Source of the DNA: a bacterium
Lineage (GTDB): Bacteria; UBP14; UBA6098
Length of the DNA: 12,084 nt
Assembly: GCA_030642425.1 (NCBI GenBank)
Contig: DAOWNU010000015.1
Span: 1-12,084 of the forward strand
Direction of reading: 5' to 3'
The number at the start of each line of letters is the position of its first letter. The first letter of the stretch is position 1. The notes under the pieces were generated by a model that saw only the letters and a list, made by a program, of their open reading frames with translations, was not told the origin of the DNA and searched no databases. Positions 5,322-12,084 of this stretch are shown one piece after another. The position numbers were made by a program, and so were the translations under genes.

Positions 5322-7644
5322 ATTCAAAACTATCGGCAAGTCGGTCGAGAAGATAGACTCCATCTCACTCGCCACCGGCGAAGAAAAATACGTGGACGAT
5401 TTTCCGCTGGATAATCCACTTCACCTTGCGCTTCTGTATTCTCCGCACGCCCACGCCGGGATTGTCCGAATCGACACGACCGAGGCCGAATCGATGGAGG
5501 GCGTCGTTTCGATTCTTCATCACGGCAACACGCCGGATAAACTTCACACGACGGCGGGTCAGGGCTTTCCGGAGCCTTCGCCTTACGATTCCCGGATTTT
5601 CGACAAAAAAATGCGATTTGTCGGCGACAGGGTGGCGCTGGTCGCCGCGGAAACAATCGAGATCGCGCGTGAGGCGGCGAAAAAGATCGAGGTGGAGTAT
5701 AAGCTGCTCGAGCCGCTTTTCGACTCGGAAAGGGCGATGGACGCAGACGCGCCACGGCTCCACGGCGACGACGCTTTCGCACCTATCCCGGTCAAATACG
5801 ACCCGGCACACAATCTTGCCGCCGAGGTGGAGATGTCTTTCGGCGATCTCGAGGCCGGCTTCCGTGAGGCCGACCTAATTTTCGACAACACCTTCTACAC
5901 GCCATACGCCTCGCACTGCGCTATCGAGCCGCACGCCGCGTTCGCCCGTTTCGACGAGCGGGGAAGGCTCGTAATATATACCGCCACTCAGGTCCCTTTC
6001 CACGCCCGAAGGATTGTCGGCAGGACGCTGGACATCCCGATAGGACAAATTCGAGTCGTGAAACCGCGAATCGGCGGCGGTTTTGGCGGGAAACAGGAAG
6101 TTTTTCTCGAACAACTCGTCGCACTCGTAACATGGCGGACGAAGCGGCCGTCGAAAATAATCCTGTCCCGCGAGGAGGTTTTCGCAAACGCCCGCACGCG
6201 CCACCCGATGCGCACCCGCCTCAAGGCCGGGGCCAAATCCGACGGCGAGATCACGACTATCGAACTCGACTGCCTGATGAACACCGGCGCCTACGGCTCC
6301 CATGCTCTGACAGTCCTCTCCAACGCCGGCGCAAAGGTTCTGCCCCTGCTCAACAAGGTGAAAAACGTCCATTTTATCGGGCGATCGGTCTATACAAATC
6401 TCCCGATCGGGGGAGCATATCGCGGCTACGGCGCAACTCAATCGTATTCCGCATATAATCAAACGATCGACATGGTCGCCCGCGCGGCGGGTGTCGATCT
6501 GCTCGAATTTTTCAAAAAATGGACTATCAAAAAGGGCGAAACTTCGGAGGTTTTCCGGGTCCTCGGCGAGGGCAAGGAGGGGGTCGCGCAGATAATTCAC
6601 TCCTGCAAACTGGACGAGTGTATCGACCGGGGCGCGGAAGCGATAGACTGGTATGCAAAACGCGGCAGGCGTATCGAGGTCGCGCCGAATATCGTTAAGG
6701 GCGTCGGCGTGGCCTGCTCGATGCAAGGTTCGGGCATTCCAAAGGTCGATATGGGCGCGGCGTCCATGAAAATGAACGAGGACGGCTCTTTCAATTTGTA
6801 TATCGGCGCGACCGATATCGGCACCGGCTCGGATACAATAATGGCGCAGATCGCGGCGGAGGTTCTGGGAATCACGCCTGATCGATTTATCGTCCTCTCC
6901 TCCGATACCGACCTAACCCCGTTCGACGTCGGCGCTTACGCCAGTTCGACAACATATATTTCCGGTCAGGCGGTTCGCAAATGCGCGATGAAAGTTGCAG
7001 AGCAGATTAAAGAGGTCGCGGCGGAAATGCTCGATCTCCCGATAGAGGGCCTGTTCCTCGACAACGGTCGGGTTATCGACGACGTTTCGCGCAAGGCGGT
7101 AACTCTCGACGACGTATGCTATTACGCTTTTTACACGAGCAATCAGCGCCAGATAGCCGCCGGGGCCTCGCATTTCGCGACCGAATCGCCGCCGCCATTT
7201 ATTGCCCAGTTCGCCGAGGTGAATGTCGATATTCGCACGGGCCGGGTCGAACTTATCAAATTCGTCTCGGCGGTGGATTGCGGGCAGCCGCTAAACCCGC
7301 GCCTGGCGGAAGGTCAGGTCGAGGGCGCTGTTGTCAACGGCCTGAGCTACGCGCTTTGGGAGGAATACATTTATGACAAGAACGGCCGCATGACGAACCC
7401 GTCGTTCTGGGACTACAAGATATACACCGCGGCGGATTTGCCGGAGATGGCCACGATAATTGTCGGCTCTTACGAGGAAACCGGGCCATTCGGGGCAAAA
7501 TCGATTGGTGAGATAGCGATAAACGGCCCGATACCGGCTATCGGAAACGCGATTTTCGACGCCACGGGTGTGCGGGTTTTCGAAGCGCCCTACACGTCCG
7601 AGCGCGTCTGGAGGAGATTGAAAGAGGAAGGTGTTACGGATTAA
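5314..7644 (+). CDS. xdhA: Molybdenum hydroxylase catalytic subunit (XdhA-like)
   Basis: Large subunit carrying the molybdopterin cofactor and substrate site; it hydroxylates a carbon next to nitrogen in heterocycles (xanthine/hypoxanthine in XdhA). 776 aa, family length. The start reads IGKSVEKIDSISLATGEEKYVDDF, the usual entry of the aldehyde-oxidase a/b hammerhead domain. Cofactor motifs are IGGGFGGKQ (253-261), GGAYRGYGATQ (366-376; Arg370 matches the conserved substrate Arg of xanthine oxidase) and ATDIGTGSDTIMAQIAAEVLG. The catalytic glutamate is Glu733 in GAKSIGEIAINGP. Gln261 follows GGGFGGK where bovine xanthine oxidase has Glu802; as I recall, E. coli XdhA also has Gln there. The CO dehydrogenase motif A-Y-R-C-S-F-R is absent, so it is not a form I CO dehydrogenase. 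No signal peptide, so cytoplasmic. Overlaps the Fe-S subunit. Sulphuration and insertion factors are not in the window. Family sure; substrate (purine versus another N-heterocycle) open. Confidence 0.92.
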   Translation: MDEFKTIGKSVEKIDSISLATGEEKYVDDFPLDNPLHLALLYSPHAHAGIVRIDTTEAESMEGVVSILHHGNTPDKLHTTAGQGFPEPSPYDSRIFDKKMRFVGDRVALVAAETIEIAREAAKKIEVEYKLLEPLFDSERAMDADAPRLHGDDAFAPIPVKYDPAHNLAAEVEMSFGDLEAGFREADLIFDNTFYTPYASHCAIEPHAAFARFDERGRLVIYTATQVPFHARRIVGRTLDIPIGQIRVVKPRIGGGFGGKQEVFLEQLVALVTWRTKRPSKIILSREEVFANARTRHPMRTRLKAGAKSDGEITTIELDCLMNTGAYGSHALTVLSNAGAKVLPLLNKVKNVHFIGRSVYTNLPIGGAYRGYGATQSYSAYNQTIDMVARAAGVDLLEFFKKWTIKKGETSEVFRVLGEGKEGVAQIIHSCKLDECIDRGAEAIDWYAKRGRRIEVAPNIVKGVGVACSMQGSGIPKVDMGAASMKMNEDGSFNLYIGATDIGTGSDTIMAQIAAEVLGITPDRFIVLSSDTDLTPFDVGAYASSTTYISGQAVRKCAMKVAEQIKEVAAEMLDLPIEGLFLDNGRVIDDVSRKAVTLDDVCYYAFYTSNQRQIAAGASHFATESPPPFIAQFAEVNVDIRTGRVELIKFVSAVDCGQPLNPRLAEGQVEGAVVNGLSYALWEEYIYDKNGRMTNPSFWDYKIYTAADLPEMATIIVGSYEETGPFGAKSIGEIAINGPIPAIGNAIFDATGVRVFEAPYTSERVWRRLKEEGVTD

Positions 7645-7696
7645 TAACATATCCGTTACGGCTTATATATTTAGTGTTATAAAATCGTAACACTTA
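7631..7696. promoter_or_regulatory. Nested inverted repeats before the cyclic amidohydrolase gene; possible operator/promoter
   Basis: Several inverted repeats are packed here. AGTGTTA (7673-7679) pairs with TAACACT (7688-7694). ACGGAT (7636-7641) pairs with ATCCGT (7651-7656). GTGTTACG (7631-7638) is the exact reverse complement of CGTAACAC (7686-7693), so alternative folds exclude each other. TATAAA (7678-7683) could be a -10 box, with only a weak TTACGG (7656-7661) as -35. The first half lies within the end of xdhA. This could be a dimeric repressor site over a promoter, or an mRNA switch between the two cistrons. Confidence 0.35.
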
Positions 7697-7700
7697 ACGC

Positions 7701-9059
7701 ATGAAATCGAAATTGATAATAAAAAATGGCGCAATCGCACTGCCCGGACTCGACGAACCCGAAATCGCGGATCTTCTTGTCGTGGATGGGATTATCGCCG
7801 ATATTGGGCATATCGAGCGCAGCGGCCACGATGTTATCGAGGCGGAGGGGCTTCTGATCCTGCCCGGCGGGATCGATCCGCACGTCCATTTCTGCGATCC
7901 GGGTTTTATCCGGCGCGAGGATTTCTATTGCGGCACCTGCGCGGCGGCCTCGGGAGGGATAACGACAGTTATCGACATGCCCTGCACTTCGATACCGCCG
8001 GTGACCGATTTCGAAAATCTCGATAGAAAACTCGACGCCATAAAGACAAAAGCGGTAATCGATTACGGCTTATTCGGAGGCGTGTGCGCGGGTATGTTCG
8101 ACGGCGATTATCGCGGAAAAATGGGGTTGATTTTTAAGTTTGTGCTCGGATATAAAACCTATTTTCTTTCGGGAATGCCCGGCTTCGAGCGGCTCGACCA
8201 TTTCCAGTTCGAGCGGGCGCTCGGAGCCGCGTGTGGACTTGGCCTGCCGGTTCTTCTTCACGCCGAAGACCCCGCCTACGTCCTGTCTGCAACCGTGGCC
8301 GCAAAGGCAAACGGCGACTCGCCGAAAGACTACTATTCCTCTCGCCTGGAGATCGCGGAGATACTCGCGGTCGGCGCGGCGGTGCGGATTGCGGAGAGCG
8401 TTAGCGCGGACCTTCATATCGTACATATCTCGAGCGCGGAGGCTGGTAAACTTATCCCCGGAGGCAAGATAACAGGCGAAACAGCGCCTCATTACCTTGA
8501 ATTCGATGTCGATGATTTCGAGCGAATAGGATCGCCGCTGAAAGTTAATCCGCCGGTCAAATCGACCGGCAACAAACGGGGTCTTTGGGAATTGCTGGGT
8601 GCGGGAAAGCTGTCGTTTGTGGCTTCGGATCACGCGCCGTGCCCCGCCGAAGACAAATCCACAGGCTCGATATGGACCGATTATTCAGGAATCCCCGGCA
8701 CGGGAACGCTTATGCCGTATATGTTTTCGGAGGGTTATGTCGAGGGGCGTATCGGCCTTCGCCGCCTTGTCGAGGCGACATCGTCCGCCGCGGCGAGGCG
8801 ATACGGCATATTCGACCGGAAAGGCTCGATAGAGCCGGGCAAGGACGCCGATTTAGTCCTTATCGATCCGAATGTTGCATGGACTGTCGAAGGCAGTAAG
8901 TCCCTGTCTAAAGGCAAGATAACGCCTTTCGATGGCATGTTGTTTAAAGGAACGGTCGTTAAAACAATATTGCGTGGGCGGGTAGTGTTCGACAGAATCG
9001 AGGGAATCACGGCGCAAAAGGGCTTTGGGCAATTGTTAACACGATCCGGGGTAAGGTGA
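7701..9059 (+). CDS. Cyclic amidohydrolase (dihydropyrimidinase/allantoinase/hydantoinase family)
   Basis: Cytoplasmic binuclear metal enzyme that hydrolyses the cyclic amide bond of dihydropyrimidines, hydantoins or allantoin. 452 aa, normal length. Metal ligands are all visible: His61 and His63 in DPHVHF, the lysine likely to be carbamylated at Lys152 (GYKTYFLSGMPGF), His187 in LLHAED, His242 in VHISS, and Asp310 in ASDHAPCP. The segments DFYCGTCAAASGGITTVIDMPC and TGETAPHYL resemble allantoinases and dihydroorotase-like members more than D-hydantoinases, but substrate cannot be assigned. The C-terminal I-E-P-G-K-D-A-D-L-V-L closes the amidohydrolase composite domain. ATG 7701 fits the family start (K-L-I-I-K-N-G) but has no visible Shine-Dalgarno. 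It follows xdhA by 56 nt and precedes ssnA, which suggests it opens the ring of the Mo enzyme's product or a derivative. Confidence 0.9.
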   Translation: MKSKLIIKNGAIALPGLDEPEIADLLVVDGIIADIGHIERSGHDVIEAEGLLILPGGIDPHVHFCDPGFIRREDFYCGTCAAASGGITTVIDMPCTSIPPVTDFENLDRKLDAIKTKAVIDYGLFGGVCAGMFDGDYRGKMGLIFKFVLGYKTYFLSGMPGFERLDHFQFERALGAACGLGLPVLLHAEDPAYVLSATVAAKANGDSPKDYYSSRLEIAEILAVGAAVRIAESVSADLHIVHISSAEAGKLIPGGKITGETAPHYLEFDVDDFERIGSPLKVNPPVKSTGNKRGLWELLGAGKLSFVASDHAPCPAEDKSTGSIWTDYSGIPGTGTLMPYMFSEGYVEGRIGLRRLVEATSSAAARRYGIFDRKGSIEPGKDADLVLIDPNVAWTVEGSKSLSKGKITPFDGMLFKGTVVKTILRGRVVFDRIEGITAQKGFGQLLTRSGVR

Positions 9060-9063
9060 ATTA

Positions 9064-9325
9064 AGGTAATAGGTAATGGGTAATGGGCATTATGTAAGTA
9101 GGTTATATGTAAGTATAATATATGTAAGTAGGATATATGTAAATAGTTATAGGTATTAGGTAATAGGTATTATGTAAGTAGATAATATGTAAGTAGGTTA
9201 TAGGTATTAGATAATAGATAATGGATATTATGTAAGTAGGTAATATGTAAATAGGTAATCGGTAATCGGTAATGGATAATCGGTAATGGGTAATAAGTAA
9301 TAGGTAAGTAAGTAATAGATAAAAA
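9064..9325. repeat. Heptanucleotide-type short tandem repeat tract
   Basis: About 260 bp are built almost wholly from GGTAAT-like heptamers (AGGTAAT, GGGTAAT, CGGTAAT) mixed with ATGTAAG/TAGGTTA variants. A higher-order block, TATTATGTAAGTAG followed by TAATATGTAA, recurs near 9169 and 9227, with a looser copy near 9090. Read on the minus strand it gives a false Y-R-L-P-I-T-D-Y type protein, typical of translated heptamer arrays. Comparable short tandemly repeated heptamers are known in cyanobacteria and other genomes. It begins 5 nt after the stop of the amidohydrolase gene and separates it from ssnA. There are no unique spacers, so it is not a CRISPR array. Confidence 0.85.
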
Positions 9326-9330
9326 GTCAA

Positions 9331-9395
9331 AATAGCATTACGCCATTACCTCACTGGATTACAGGTCAAGCCAAGAATGACAATCCGGGGATTGA
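9331..9395. repeat. Dispersed-repeat remnant beside the heptamer tract
   Basis: The segment CTGGATTACAGGTCAAGCC, then AAGAATGACA, has the form of a widespread intergenic repeat (usually GGATTCCCG...GGTCAAGCCCGGGAATGACA). It ends with an inverted repeat, CAATCC/GGATTG (9381-9386 with 9389-9394). Identified by resemblance only. From 9396 to about 9513 I see no gene and no convincing promoter, although a start site for ssnA transcription would be expected there. Confidence 0.4.
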
Positions 9396-9513
9396 GATAG
9401 TTTTAACATTTGAACTATGAATTTTATATCGCCAACGGGCGAAAGTTGAGAATTGAGCTTTTTCATTTGGGTTTATCTATGAATACACAAACCTCTTATT
9501 TAGACATATTGCT

Positions 9514-10872
9514 TTGCATTGTAAATATGTTATATATGAAGAGAAAGTAGAAAAAATTAAATTGAAACAGAACAACAATGATAAGAAAAAATACCTTCTC
9601 GGAGGCGGAATCGTTACCGACGGCGTTTCTATTTTTTTCGAGAACGGCGCGGTTCTTATCGAGGACGGCAAGATAGCCAGAATAGGTAAAACCGAAAAAA
9701 TGATGGATCCCGGTTTGAAATTTGTCGATGTCGGCGGAAGGATAGTTCTTCAGGGGTTGCTCAACGCGCATCATCACTTGTATTCTTCTATGGCGGTTGG
9801 AGTTACGCCGCTCGGGCAGACCGATAAATTTAAACAAATACTCGAAAACCTATGGTGGCCCTGGGACAAAGCGCTCGACGAGGACGCGGTCTATTTCTCC
9901 GCCCTTCTCGGCGCGATAGACTCGCTAAAACACGGCGTAACAACGATTTTCGACCATCACGCCTCGATGAACTTTGTCCGCGGAAGCCTCTCCGTTATTG
10001 CCGACGCTATAAATATCGCCGGGATGAAGGCGCTGTTATGTTTCGAGACCTCCGACCGCATGGGCGAGCGCGCGGTAGAGGAGCAGATCGCCGAGAATAT
10101 CGAGTTTTACGAGAGCAATCGCGATTCCGATAGGATAGCCGGGGCTTTCGGGCTTCATGCAAATCTTACTCTATCTCAGAATACTCTGAAAAAAGTTGAG
10201 AAGCTCAAGCCGCACGGGATGCCGATACACGTCCATTGCGGCGAGGACATATCGGACTTAACCTATTGTGTATCACAGGGATATGAAGGCCCTATACAGA
10301 GATTACATTCATTCGGATTGGTTACACAAAAATCGATTCTCGCGCACTGTATCCATCTCGGCGACGCCGACTATGAACTGCTCCGAAAAATTCGCCCGAT
10401 AGTCGTCTCCAATCCAGAATCCAACGCCAACAACCTTGTCGGCTCGATGGACAGATCGAGGATCGATTCCTATATCCTCGGCACCGACGGCATGACCGGT
10501 GATATGATCGCAACTTCGCGCGCCCATTACATTCTCGGCAAAAAGAGTGGTATCGAATTCGGCGAGTTTCGGCGCGCATTTTTCGACGACAGATACCGGG
10601 CGCAGCGCGCGTTTTTCCCGAAGACAGGCTCGCTAAAACCCGGCTCTGCGGCGGATATCGCGGTGCTCGATTACATTCCGGTTGCGCCAATCGATATAGA
10701 TAATCTCATGGGGCATATAGTTTTCGGGGCGAAAAACGGGCGCGCTTATTTGACAATTATCGACGGCGAAATTCTATGCCGACAGGGACAAATAACATTT
10801 GCTGACGAGAGCGAAATTGTCTATCGGGCCAAAAACGCCGCGAAAAGGCAGATCGGGAGGTTCTATGGCTAA
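9514..10872 (+). CDS. ssnA: SsnA-type aminohydrolase
   Basis: Metal-dependent aminohydrolase of the TRZ/ATZ (guanine deaminase-like) group. In E. coli ssnA lies with hyuA, xdhD and ygfK and is linked to anaerobic urate/purine breakdown; its exact substrate is not settled. Residue numbers assume the 9514 start. Family marks are NAHHHLYSSMAVG (metal His86/His88), NLWWPWDKALDEDAVYFSAL, DHHASMNFVRGSLS, CFETSDRMGE, VHCGED (His241, Glu244), AHCIHL (His278), NPESNANN and LGTDGM (Asp325). Blocks such as NLWW, ALDE, DHHAS and CFET-DR are specific to SsnA rather than to other deaminases. The N-terminus is uncertain: there is no in-frame ATG before residue 63. TTG 9514 and TTG 9562 are possible starts; 9562 gives a length closer to the family, but neither has a good RBS. 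The 3' end overlaps the next gene by 8 nt. It is separated from the upstream operon by repeats and may need its own promoter. Confidence 0.9.
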   Translation: MHCKYVIYEEKVEKIKLKQNNNDKKKYLLGGGIVTDGVSIFFENGAVLIEDGKIARIGKTEKMMDPGLKFVDVGGRIVLQGLLNAHHHLYSSMAVGVTPLGQTDKFKQILENLWWPWDKALDEDAVYFSALLGAIDSLKHGVTTIFDHHASMNFVRGSLSVIADAINIAGMKALLCFETSDRMGERAVEEQIAENIEFYESNRDSDRIAGAFGLHANLTLSQNTLKKVEKLKPHGMPIHVHCGEDISDLTYCVSQGYEGPIQRLHSFGLVTQKSILAHCIHLGDADYELLRKIRPIVVSNPESNANNLVGSMDRSRIDSYILGTDGMTGDMIATSRAHYILGKKSGIEFGEFRRAFFDDRYRAQRAFFPKTGSLKPGSAADIAVLDYIPVAPIDIDNLMGHIVFGAKNGRAYLTIIDGEILCRQGQITFADESEIVYRAKNAAKRQIGRFYG

Positions 10873-11965
10873 TATATCCACCAAAATTGCCGGTATTCGA
10901 CTAATAAATCCTGTTCTTCCAGCCGCAGGGCCGAATGTCAGAAATTCCGAAGCGATGCTTGCCGCTATTGCGGGCGGTGCGGGTGGGATAGTCTCGAAAA
11001 CGGTCTCGATACGGCCCGCGAACGACCCGCGCCCGACTATTCGCAAGGCGGTCTGCTCGGGCTTGATGAACTGCGAAACGTGGTCGGAAATCCCTGTTGA
11101 AAATTTCCTCGACGATCTGCGCGAGGTCAAGTCGGCCGGGGCGCCGCTGATAGTCTCGATTGGCTATCGTCCGGAAGAGGTCGGCGAGTTGGGCGCGCTT
11201 ATCGCGCGGGAGATAGAGCCGGACGGGTTCGAGTTCTCGGTTCATTATGTCGGCCATTCGGTCGGGCCGATAGTCGATGTCGCAAAGGCGCTGCGGAAAG
11301 TTGTCGAGCAGCCGGTTTTCATGAAAGTCTCGCCGAATTTCCTCGATATAGAAAAATTGGCTTTTTCGGTCGCGCCCTATGTCGATGGCTTCGTGGCAAT
11401 AAACTCTTTCGGCCCGGTTCTGGATTTCGACCCGGAGAATTTTGCCCCAAAACTCGGATCGGGCTACGGCCAGGGCTGGCTTTCCGGCCCGCCGCTGCTG
11501 TCTATAGCGCTGCGGATTGTCCACCAGATAGCGAGCGTAACGGACAAGCCGATTATCGGTGTCGGCGGGATAGAAAAGGGTATCGACGCTATCAAATTCT
11601 TTATGGCCGGGGCTTCGGCTGTGGGAATCTGCTCCGCGGCGATCAAAAAAGGGCACGGTATTTACGGCGCGGTCGCGGAGGGTATTGGCAAATGGCTCGA
11701 CGATTACGGCTACGGCTCCGTTCGCGAGATAGTCGGGCTATACAATAGCAATCTCGAAAAGCGCCGCGTTTTCGAAAAAATCCCGGTCAATCGAGTCGAT
11801 ATCGAAAAGTGTGTAGGCTGCGGAGCCTGTATTAGCAAATGTTTGCAGGGGGCGTTATATATGAATGAAGAGACCGCCGATGTTATCCCGGAAAAATGTA
11901 TCGGATGTGGTTATTGTGTCGATTTCTGTCCGCAGGGGGCATTGGATTTGGTCGAACAGGGTTGA
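10865..11965 (+). CDS. PreA-like flavin oxidoreductase with C-terminal 2x[4Fe-4S] ferredoxin domain
   Basis: 366 aa, with the layout of the PreA subunit of NAD-dependent dihydropyrimidine dehydrogenase. A dihydroorotate dehydrogenase-like FMN barrel spans ~1-295: GGAGGIVSKT (flavin Lys45), VFMKVSPN (Lys154), FVAINSF, GVGGIEKGIDAIKFFMAGASAV. A linker (SVREIVGLYNSNLE) leads to two cluster motifs, Cys316-319-322-326 (CVGCGACISKC) and Cys345-348-351-355 (CIGCGYCVDFCPQGAL). In PreA and class 1B dihydroorotate dehydrogenases a loop with Ser-Cys-Pro gives the active-site Cys. Here the aligned segment is FEFSVHYVGHS (122-132), with Tyr128 at the Cys position, so uracil-type reduction is doubtful. Start ATG 10865 is preceded by GGGAGG (10855-10860) and overlaps ssnA by 8 nt, implying coupled expression. 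The open frame extends 22 codons upstream inside ssnA, but homology begins at this ATG. A PreT-like NAD partner is not in the window; electrons may go to ferredoxin or to a partner downstream. Confidence 0.86.
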   Translation: MANISTKIAGIRLINPVLPAAGPNVRNSEAMLAAIAGGAGGIVSKTVSIRPANDPRPTIRKAVCSGLMNCETWSEIPVENFLDDLREVKSAGAPLIVSIGYRPEEVGELGALIAREIEPDGFEFSVHYVGHSVGPIVDVAKALRKVVEQPVFMKVSPNFLDIEKLAFSVAPYVDGFVAINSFGPVLDFDPENFAPKLGSGYGQGWLSGPPLLSIALRIVHQIASVTDKPIIGVGGIEKGIDAIKFFMAGASAVGICSAAIKKGHGIYGAVAEGIGKWLDDYGYGSVREIVGLYNSNLEKRRVFEKIPVNRVDIEKCVGCGACISKCLQGALYMNEETADVIPEKCIGCGYCVDFCPQGALDLVEQG

Positions 11966-12045
11966 AAGTGTGCAGATGATATTTGTTATAAATGTCAAGT
12001 GAAGCTCAAAATCCAAATGCCAAATGGAGATTGCTGATTTTTGTC

Positions 12046-12074
12046 TTGATAAATGGTTTCATATTATTTATATT
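12046..12074 (+). promoter_or_regulatory. Candidate sigma70-like promoter at the right edge
   Basis: TTGATA (12046-12051) and TATATT (12069-12074) are 17 nt apart, each one base from consensus. They lie in the AT-rich tail after the PreA-like gene, for which I see no terminator in 11966-12045. The target gene would lie beyond the window. AT-rich sequence makes chance matches likely. Confidence 0.35.
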
Positions 12075-12084
12075 GTCTTCACAA

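Noticed and set aside
5330..5811. Long open frames on the minus strand opposite the Mo subunit
   Set aside because: They overlap a clear conserved gene, are Arg-rich, have no family similarity and arise from GC-biased codon positions.
5314..7644. Form I carbon monoxide dehydrogenase large subunit
   Set aside because: The gene order FAD, Fe-S, Mo resembles cox operons, but the A-Y-R-C-S-F-R motif needed for the Mo-Cu site is replaced by A-Y-R-G-Y-G, as in purine-type hydroxylases.
7701..9059. Biosynthetic dihydroorotase (pyrC), given pyrG and a DHOD-like protein in the same window
   Set aside because: pyrG is far away behind repeats and a divergent gene. The neighbours are catabolic (Mo hydroxylase, SsnA), and the sequence looks closer to allantoinase/hydantoinase types, although dihydroorotase-like activity cannot be fully excluded.
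9064..9325. Minus-strand Tyr/Ile-rich small protein in the heptamer tract
   Set aside because: Its composition simply mirrors the heptamer repeat; there is no RBS and no domain, and such translations are a known artefact of this repeat type.
11966..12084. Terminator after the PreA-like gene
   Set aside because: I looked for a stem followed by a T-run and found none. The operon may continue beyond the window.

Overview
The window looks like chromosomal DNA from a Gram-negative bacterium, probably an anaerobe from a poorly cultivated lineage. The minus-strand gene encodes a signal peptide followed by an outer-membrane-type barrel, which implies an outer membrane. Its CsgG-like front domain with a Cys-Ser-Asp-Gly-Asn-Cys segment is a type I associate with FCB-group and neighbouring candidate phyla, as is the density of short palindromic repeats between genes. 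This placement is inference; no rRNA or lineage marker other than pyrG is present.

Layout. 1-310: the 5' remnant of a REP-associated (RAYT/Y1) transposase, cut off where a palindromic repeat begins. 390-2033: pyrG, a complete CTP synthase. 2034-2713: no convincing gene but dense structure: hairpins after pyrG, two paired-hairpin repeats that share GTAGGGG...CCCCTAC ends, a strict 21-bp tandem array preceded by a strong ribosome binding site and followed by an intrinsic terminator, and a dispersed-repeat fragment. 2714-3748 (minus): an exported CsgG-like/barrel protein with a good sigma70-like promoter. 3749-4041: divergent intergenic region with a hairpin. 4042-11965: six plus-strand genes that form a catabolic locus, interrupted at 9060-9513 by a heptanucleotide-type repeat tract.

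The catabolic locus encodes the three subunits of a molybdenum hydroxylase of the xanthine dehydrogenase family (FAD, 2x[2Fe-2S] and Mo subunits, tightly overlapping), a dihydropyrimidinase/allantoinase-type cyclic amidohydrolase, an SsnA-type aminohydrolase, and a PreA-like flavin/ferredoxin protein that overlaps ssnA. Similar gene sets (xdh, hyuA, ssnA, ygfK/pre) are known from anaerobic purine/urate catabolism in enterobacteria and clostridia. The likely scheme, which is inference, is: hydroxylation of an N-heterocycle by the Mo enzyme, a reduction or oxidation by the PreA-like protein, ring opening by the cyclic amidohydrolase, and deamination by SsnA. The exact substrate cannot be read from the sequence.

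The most notable points are: (i) the PreA-like protein keeps the flavin barrel and both [4Fe-4S] motifs but lacks the Ser-Cys-Pro loop that holds the catalytic cysteine in dihydropyrimidine dehydrogenases, so it probably does different chemistry; (ii) the alternating 21-bp array lies between a strong RBS/ATG and a terminator, yet its variation shows no codon-position bias; (iii) ssnA has no in-frame ATG at its expected start; (iv) nested inverted repeats sit directly before the cyclic amidohydrolase gene.
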